Of a stretch of DNA of 64,000 nucleotides, positions 59,743 through 64,000 are shown in pieces. The notes under the pieces are model-generated. The model was not told where the DNA came from, did not search any database, and saw only the letters and a list, made by a program, of their open reading frames with translations. The position numbers and the translations under genes were made by a program. How positions within the stretch are numbered: the stretch's first letter is position 1; each line of letters starts with the position of its first letter. Source of the DNA: Pseudomonas sp. M47T1 (GTDB taxonomy: Bacteria; Pseudomonadota; Gammaproteobacteria; Pseudomonadales; Pseudomonadaceae); assembly GCF_000263855.1 (NCBI RefSeq), contig NZ_AJWX01000012.1:62001-126000 (forward strand), in the 5' to 3' direction.

Positions 59743-60810
59743 TTACAGGGTGGAGTGCTTGATGACGTTCAGGCTCATGTGTTCCAGCAGCGTGTTCATG
59801 TGGATGAACTGAGCGAAACGCTTGTCCTGGGTTTGCCCGTGGAAGAAGCGGTAGTAGATCTGCTGGACGATGCCGGCCAGGCGAAACAGGCCGTAGGTGT
59901 AATAGAAGTCGAAGTTGTCGATGCGGATGCCCGCGCGCTCGGCGTAATAGTCAACGAACGCCTGGCGGGTGAGCATGCCCGGCGCGTGGCTGGGCTGGCG
60001 GCGCATCAGTTGCACCGGCGCCGGGTCGTCGGCCTGCACCCAATATGCCAGGGTATTGCCCAGGTCCATCAGTGGGTCGCCCAGGGTAGTCAGTTCCCAG
60101 TCCAGCACGCCGATGATCTGCATGGGGTCCTGGGCGTCGAGGATGACGTTGTCGAAGCGGTAGTCGTTGTGCACGATGGCCGGCTTGGCGTGGTCGGCGG
60201 GCTGCTTGTCGGCCAGCCACGCCTTGACCGTGTCCCAGGCGGGCGCGTCGGGGGTGCGGGCCTTATCGTAACGGTCGCTCCAGCCGCTGATCTGCCGGGC
60301 CACGTAGCCCTCGGGCTTGCCCAGGTCGGCCAGGCCGCAGGCGGTGTAGTCCACCTGGTGCAGGTCGACGAACTTGTCGATGAAGTTCTGGCACAGGGTG
60401 CGGGTACGGGTGGCATCCAGGCCCAGTTCGGCAGGGATCTGCGAGCGCAGGATGATACCGTTCACCCGCTCCATCACGTAGAACTCGGCGCCGATCACCG
60501 CTTCATCCGTACAGTGCACGTAGGCCTTGGGGCAGTAGGGGAAGCCGGCGTTGAGCTGGTTGAGAATGCGGTACTCGCGGCCCATGTCGTGGGCGGACTT
60601 GGCTTTGTGGCCAAACGGCGGCCGACGCAGCACGAATTCCTGGGCGCGATATTTCACCAGGTAGGTGAGGTTTGAAGCACCGCCAGGGAACTGGCTGATC
60701 TCCGGCACCCCGGCAAGCCCTGGTATGTGCGCCTTGAGATAAGGGTCGATGCGCGCGGCATCAAGCTCTTCACCGTTGCGAACTGCGGTGGACTGGTCAG
60801 TAAGCGCCAT
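59743..60810 (-). CDS. APH/ACAD10-like phosphotransferase family protein
   Basis: This kinase-fold protein has 355 residues. It has a Gly-rich FPGGASNLTYLVKY, LRRPPFGHKAKSAHDMGREY (ATP site Lys/Glu), the catalytic VHNDYRFDNVILD and the metal-binding GVLDWELTTLGDPLMDLG. This fits the ACAD10-like branch of the aminoglycoside phosphotransferase superfamily, seen with lipid catabolism genes and not with drug resistance. The ATG is likely at 60810. It leads a two-gene operon with the SDR. Confidence 0.85.
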   Translation of the reverse strand: MALTDQSTAVRNGEELDAARIDPYLKAHIPGLAGVPEISQFPGGASNLTYLVKYRAQEFVLRRPPFGHKAKSAHDMGREYRILNQLNAGFPYCPKAYVHCTDEAVIGAEFYVMERVNGIILRSQIPAELGLDATRTRTLCQNFIDKFVDLHQVDYTACGLADLGKPEGYVARQISGWSDRYDKARTPDAPAWDTVKAWLADKQPADHAKPAIVHNDYRFDNVILDAQDPMQIIGVLDWELTTLGDPLMDLGNTLAYWVQADDPAPVQLMRRQPSHAPGMLTRQAFVDYYAERAGIRIDNFDFYYTYGLFRLAGIVQQIYYRFFHGQTQDKRFAQFIHMNTLLEHMSLNVIKHSTL

Positions 60811-60941
60811 GTTTATCCCTTTTGCTTATTCTGGAGGCGTCAGATCATTGAACAATCTAATGCGCGACAGGGCAGGGGACAAGGGGCGGGGGGTGTTATA
60901 GGCGGGGGTGTTGCAGGGGAATCAGCGGTGCGCATGAAGGC

Positions 60942-61017
60942 CTCTTCGCGGGCAGAGCCCGCCCCCACGGGTACAAAACATACCTTTGTGGGAGCGGGCT
61001 CTGCCCGCGAAAAGAGC
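60942..61017. repeat. Paired REP elements
   Basis: CTCTTCGCGGGCAGAGCCCG at the left and GTGGGAGCGGGCTCTGCCCG with CGAAAAGAG at the right, separated by about 25 nt, in opposing directions. It lies between the APH gene and the stop of the imelysin-like gene and may aid termination for the latter. Confidence 0.85.
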
Positions 61018-61026
61018 GCCGCAGTC

Positions 61027-61854
61027 TTAGTTCAGACCCAACTTGCCACGCAGGGTGGACAGGTCTTCAGCCAGGGTGTTGACCGGGCCGATCAGCGCCT
61101 TGCGGTCAGCATCCTTGACCTTGTCGTAGGTCTCGTAGCCGCCGTCCTTGGTCTTGTACTTGGCCAGGATCTTGTCCACGGTGGCGAAGTTCTTCTCGAC
61201 CTTGGTCACGAACGCAGCATCTTTCTTCTGCACTTGTGGCTTGAACAGTTCGAAGATTTTCTTCGCGCCGTCTACGTTGCCCTGGAAGTCGTACAGGTCG
61301 GTGTGGCTGTAACGGTCTTCTTCACCGCTGACCTTGGTGGCCGCCACTTCTTCCATCAGAGCAGCAGCGCCGCCCACGACTTTCTCAGGTGGGAAGGTCA
61401 GGCCGGCAACGCGGGTCTGCAGGTCTTTGACGTCGCCGTTCAGCTTGTCAGCCAGCGCTTCCAGGCCTTTGGTGGTCTTTTCCGAGTACAGGGTGTACTC
61501 GATGCGGTGGAAGCCGGTGAAGTCTTCGGCGGTCACGCCTTTCTCGTGGTCGTCGACGCGGGAGTCGATCGAGGCGTCCAGGTCGCTGAACAGTTCGGCG
61601 ATTGGCTCGATGGACTCATAGTGAACGCGAGTCGGGGCGTACAGTTTCTTGGCCGCTTCCAGGTCGCCTTTCTTGATGGCATCGGTGAACGCCTGGGTCT
61701 GGGTGCCCAGTTTGTCCAGCTCTTCGGTCACGTAGATCTTGTAGTCCGAAATAGGCTGGACCAGGTCCAGGGCCGAGTTATCGGCGGCGAAGGCCGATAC
61801 GGGTGCGTGGAGCAGGCCAAGGGTGAGCAGCAAAGCGAGTGGCGACTTCTTCAT
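61027..61854 (-). CDS. efeM: EfeM/EfeO-type imelysin-like periplasmic protein
   Basis: This 275-residue periplasmic protein has a signal peptide (KSPLALLLTLGLLHAPVSAFA) and an imelysin (M75-like) domain. The metal-binding HxxE motif is in FTGFHRIEYTLYSE. It has no N-terminal cupredoxin domain, which is why I use the EfeM name. Such proteins bind iron and hand it to EfeU/EfeB. It starts 28 nt after efeB, so it is the last gene of the efe operon. Confidence 0.85.
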   Translation of the reverse strand: MKKSPLALLLTLGLLHAPVSAFAADNSALDLVQPISDYKIYVTEELDKLGTQTQAFTDAIKKGDLEAAKKLYAPTRVHYESIEPIAELFSDLDASIDSRVDDHEKGVTAEDFTGFHRIEYTLYSEKTTKGLEALADKLNGDVKDLQTRVAGLTFPPEKVVGGAAALMEEVAATKVSGEEDRYSHTDLYDFQGNVDGAKKIFELFKPQVQKKDAAFVTKVEKNFATVDKILAKYKTKDGGYETYDKVKDADRKALIGPVNTLAEDLSTLRGKLGLN

Positions 61855-61882
61855 GAAAGGATCCCCGGGTGGTCAAAGGTGA

Positions 61883-63190
61883 CTAAGCGTTTTTGGTTTT
61901 AGAAGCTTGCAGCAACGAGCGACCGATAAAGTCATGGTCGTCTTTTACCCCCGGCAGGGTGAAGAAATAACCGCCGCCCATAGGCTTGAGGTATTCCTCC
62001 AGCGGCTCGCCGTTAAGGCGGGTCTGCACGGTGATGAAACCTTTTTCCAGGTTGGCCTGGTAACAGATGAACAGCAGGCCCATGTCCAGCTGGCCGTTCT
62101 TGTTCACGCCGTTGGAATAGTTGAACGGCCGGCGCAGGATCAGGTTGGCCTGGGATTCCGGGGTGCGTGGGTTGGCCAGGCGGATGTGCGAGTCCAGGCG
62201 CGTGAGCTTGCCCGCGACGTCCTTGTGGTAGTCCGGCACGTCGTGCTCGGTGACCCCGTCGAACGGTGCGCCGGTGATTTTCTTGCGGCCGAAAATGCTT
62301 TCCTGCTCTTGCAGCGGCGTGCGGTCCCAGCGTTCCACGAAGTTGCGGATCAGGCGCACGGCCTGGTAGCTGCCGTTGGCGGCCCAGGTAGGCTCTTCGC
62401 TGCCCGGTTGCACCCAGACAATGGCGTCCATGGCCTTGTTGTCGTTGGAGTCCGGGTTGGCCGAGCCATCGCGGAAGCCCAGGAAGTTGCGCGCACTTTC
62501 AGCCGGCGCGTCAGCCTTCTTCGGTGCCTGGGCCGGCACGCTGCCTTCCTGTTTCCAGCGCACCAGTAGCAGGTCGGGCATGTTCTTGACGATGTCACGC
62601 AGGGCGTGAATGTTGGTGTCCGGCGTGTTCGAGCAGAATTGCAGGGTCAGGTCGCCGTGGCACAGCGCTGGCTCCAGGGCGTCGTTGGGGAAACCGACCA
62701 TCTGGATCAGGTGCTTGGGCTTGGCGTGTTCCAGGCCGAAACGCTCGTCAAACAGCGACGCACCCACCGACACGGTGATGGTCAGGTTGTCCGGGGTGAC
62801 CACTGGGCCGAGGATGCCCGAATCCACGGGTGGCAGCTTCGGGTCAACCTGCTCGACTTCTCCACCGGTCATCAGGAACTTGATGCGTGTGTCCAGCAGC
62901 TTGAACAGGCGCTCCAGCTCCTTGCGGTCGCTGGCCAGCACGTCGAAGGCTACCATCATGCCGGCCGCCGGGCGCGGCGTGACGATGCCGCTCTGGTGCT
63001 GGCCAAAGTAGTCGTGACGGTCCTGGGTTTTTTCGCTTTTCGGTGCTTCGGCCACCTGGGCCTGGGCGGCAGCCATGGCCGGGCAGCTCAGGGCGCTGCC
63101 GGCCAGGGCGACGCCGGCGGCGCCCATGCCCATCAGTACACGGCGGCGCTGGGCGTCGACAGGGAGGGTGCTGTTTTTCGAATCGCTCAT
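61883..63190 (-). CDS. efeB: EfeB Dyp-type heme peroxidase (deferrochelatase)
   Basis: EfeB is a periplasmic heme protein that oxidises Fe2+ or frees iron from heme for uptake. It has 435 residues from the ATG at 63190 (MSDSKNS). A Tat signal is clear: [20 protein letters not shown], a twin-Arg leader. The Dyp motif [13 protein letters not shown] and the proximal heme His in [12 protein letters not shown] are present. The gene is 16 nt after efeO stops. The open frame to 63244 is not needed. Confidence 0.92.
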   Translation of the reverse strand: MSDSKNSTLPVDAQRRRVLMGMGAAGVALAGSALSCPAMAAAQAQVAEAPKSEKTQDRHDYFGQHQSGIVTPRPAAGMMVAFDVLASDRKELERLFKLLDTRIKFLMTGGEVEQVDPKLPPVDSGILGPVVTPDNLTITVSVGASLFDERFGLEHAKPKHLIQMVGFPNDALEPALCHGDLTLQFCSNTPDTNIHALRDIVKNMPDLLLVRWKQEGSVPAQAPKKADAPAESARNFLGFRDGSANPDSNDNKAMDAIVWVQPGSEEPTWAANGSYQAVRLIRNFVERWDRTPLQEQESIFGRKKITGAPFDGVTEHDVPDYHKDVAGKLTRLDSHIRLANPRTPESQANLILRRPFNYSNGVNKNGQLDMGLLFICYQANLEKGFITVQTRLNGEPLEEYLKPMGGGYFFTLPGVKDDHDFIGRSLLQASKTKNA

Positions 63191-63206
63191 GTGTCTGTCG
63201 TCTGTC

Positions 63207-64000
63207 CTACAGGGCCGAGAGGCCAAGGGCTGGGTCGATTCCATCGAGTGCGTCGGCCAGTGCCTTGGCCTTGTCGGCGATCTGCTTGCGCTGATCCGGG
63301 CCGACCTTGTCGTACGAGAGGTAGTTGTCGCCGTCGCGCAGGCTGTTGAGCTGGGTGTCCAGGTCGCTCAGCGCCGCGTCGATTTTCGGCACCAGGTCGG
63401 CGGCGGACTTGGCCAGCAGCGGACGCAGCAGGTCGACCACCTTGCGGGCGCCGGCCAGGTTGGCGGCGAAACCGTTCAGGTCGGCGTGGCTGTAGCGCTC
63501 TTCCTCACCATTGGTGCGTACCTCGGCCAGGCTGCGGAGGTTGCGCGCCACGATGCCCACCAGTTGCTCGGGCGGCAGGTTCTGCGCCAGCAGCTGGGTC
63601 TTCAGGTTGGCGACGTCGGCGGCAAGCTTCTGCGCCACCGGTGCCAGGCCGTCCAGGCTCTGCTGTTGGAACAGGCCGTATTCCAGGCGGTGGAAGCCGC
63701 CGAAGCCTGGGTCCTGCTCGCGTTTTTCGTAGTAGTCGGCGCGGGCGTTGATGGCGTTGTCCAGCTCCGAGAACCGCTGGGAGGCGGCTGCCAGGCTCTG
63801 GTAGGCCACGCGCGCCGGCACATACGCGGCGCGGGCGGCAGCCAGGTCGCCGGCGCTGATGGCTTGGTTCAGGGCATCCACGCCACGCACCAGGGCGCTG
63901 CCCTGGATGCTCAGGTACACGCGGTACTCGGACAGCGGGCCAACGAAGTTAACCATCGCCGGGCGCGCCTTGGCCTGGGCGTCGGACTCAGCCGTAGGCG
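63207..64000 (-). CDS. efeO: EfeO iron-uptake protein, 3' part
   Basis: The imelysin-like domain of a periplasmic iron-binding protein. The frame is open past the ATG at 63956 to the right edge, so the start lies outside the window and an N-terminal cupredoxin domain cannot be seen. The HxxE motif is in [15 protein letters not shown]. It is distinct from the copy at 61027, so the operon has two imelysin proteins around EfeB. The permease EfeU is not in this window. Confidence 0.85.
   Translation of the reverse strand, partial: PTAESDAQAKARPAMVNFVGPLSEYRVYLSIQGSALVRGVDALNQAISAGDLAAARAAYVPARVAYQSLAAASQRFSELDNAINARADYYEKREQDPGFGGFHRLEYGLFQQQSLDGLAPVAQKLAADVANLKTQLLAQNLPPEQLVGIVARNLRSLAEVRTNGEEERYSHADLNGFAANLAGARKVVDLLRPLLAKSAADLVPKIDAALSDLDTQLNSLRDGDNYLSYDKVGPDQRKQIADKAKALADALDGIDPALGLSAL

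Overview
This is a Pseudomonas chromosome segment, most like the P. fluorescens/P. putida lineage. The basis is the high GC, the Pseudomonas-style intergenic palindromes, a muxABC-opmB type pump, the compact GlgE/TreS/TreYZ alpha-glucan locus, a short-type gnd coupled to a zwf, and an efe iron-uptake set. I saw no tRNA, rRNA, CRISPR array or prophage.

Region 1 (1-8.6 kb): the 3' part of muxA, then muxB, muxC and opmB, joined by stop/start overlaps. Together they encode a tripartite RND efflux pump with two different permeases. Region 2 (8.8-16.8 kb): an MHYT-GGDEF-EAL protein, an SDR oxidoreductase, a divergent MHS-type MFS symporter, a GAF-GAF-GGDEF-EAL protein and a DUF3203-like small protein. 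Region 3 (17.1-23.9 kb): a second RND system ordered permease, adaptor, outer-membrane factor. It is followed by a noncoding stretch that looks like an Rsm-type (GacA/RsmA circuit) small RNA, and then an MgtC/SapB protein.

Region 4 (24-47.5 kb): the trehalose/alpha-glucan locus, built as two convergent arms. The plus arm is glgE, treS-maltokinase fusion and glgB, preceded by a good AlgU/RpoE-like promoter match. The minus arm is glgA, treZ, malQ, treY, a DUF2934 protein and glgX, then a coupled cassette of an acyl-CoA dehydrogenase-like protein, a PIG-L deacetylase and a NodS-like methyltransferase. TreS/maltokinase makes maltose-1-phosphate, GlgE polymerises it, GlgB branches it, GlgX and MalQ remodel it, and TreY/TreZ return glucan to trehalose. 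A predicted beta-barrel protein and an endonuclease/exonuclease/phosphatase-fold protein lie between the arms.

Region 5 (47.4-54.9 kb): about 1.2 kb of repeat-rich noncoding DNA, two small genes, then a gnd-zwf-HAD hydrolase-GH15 operon that links the oxidative pentose phosphate pathway to another glucosidase. Region 6 (55-64 kb): a crotonase (dienoyl-CoA isomerase type), nudC, an IS110-family insertion next to a palindromic repeat with a likely bridge-RNA-coding left end, a TauE/SafE permease, an APH/SDR pair, and efeO (cut by the window end), efeB and efeM.

Most of this is well-known Pseudomonas core or near-core material. The parts most worth a second look are the sRNA candidate at about 23.0 kb, the ACAD/PIG-L/NodS-like cassette coupled to glgX, the IS110 left end, and the diverged repeat pair around the 48.6 kb gene.
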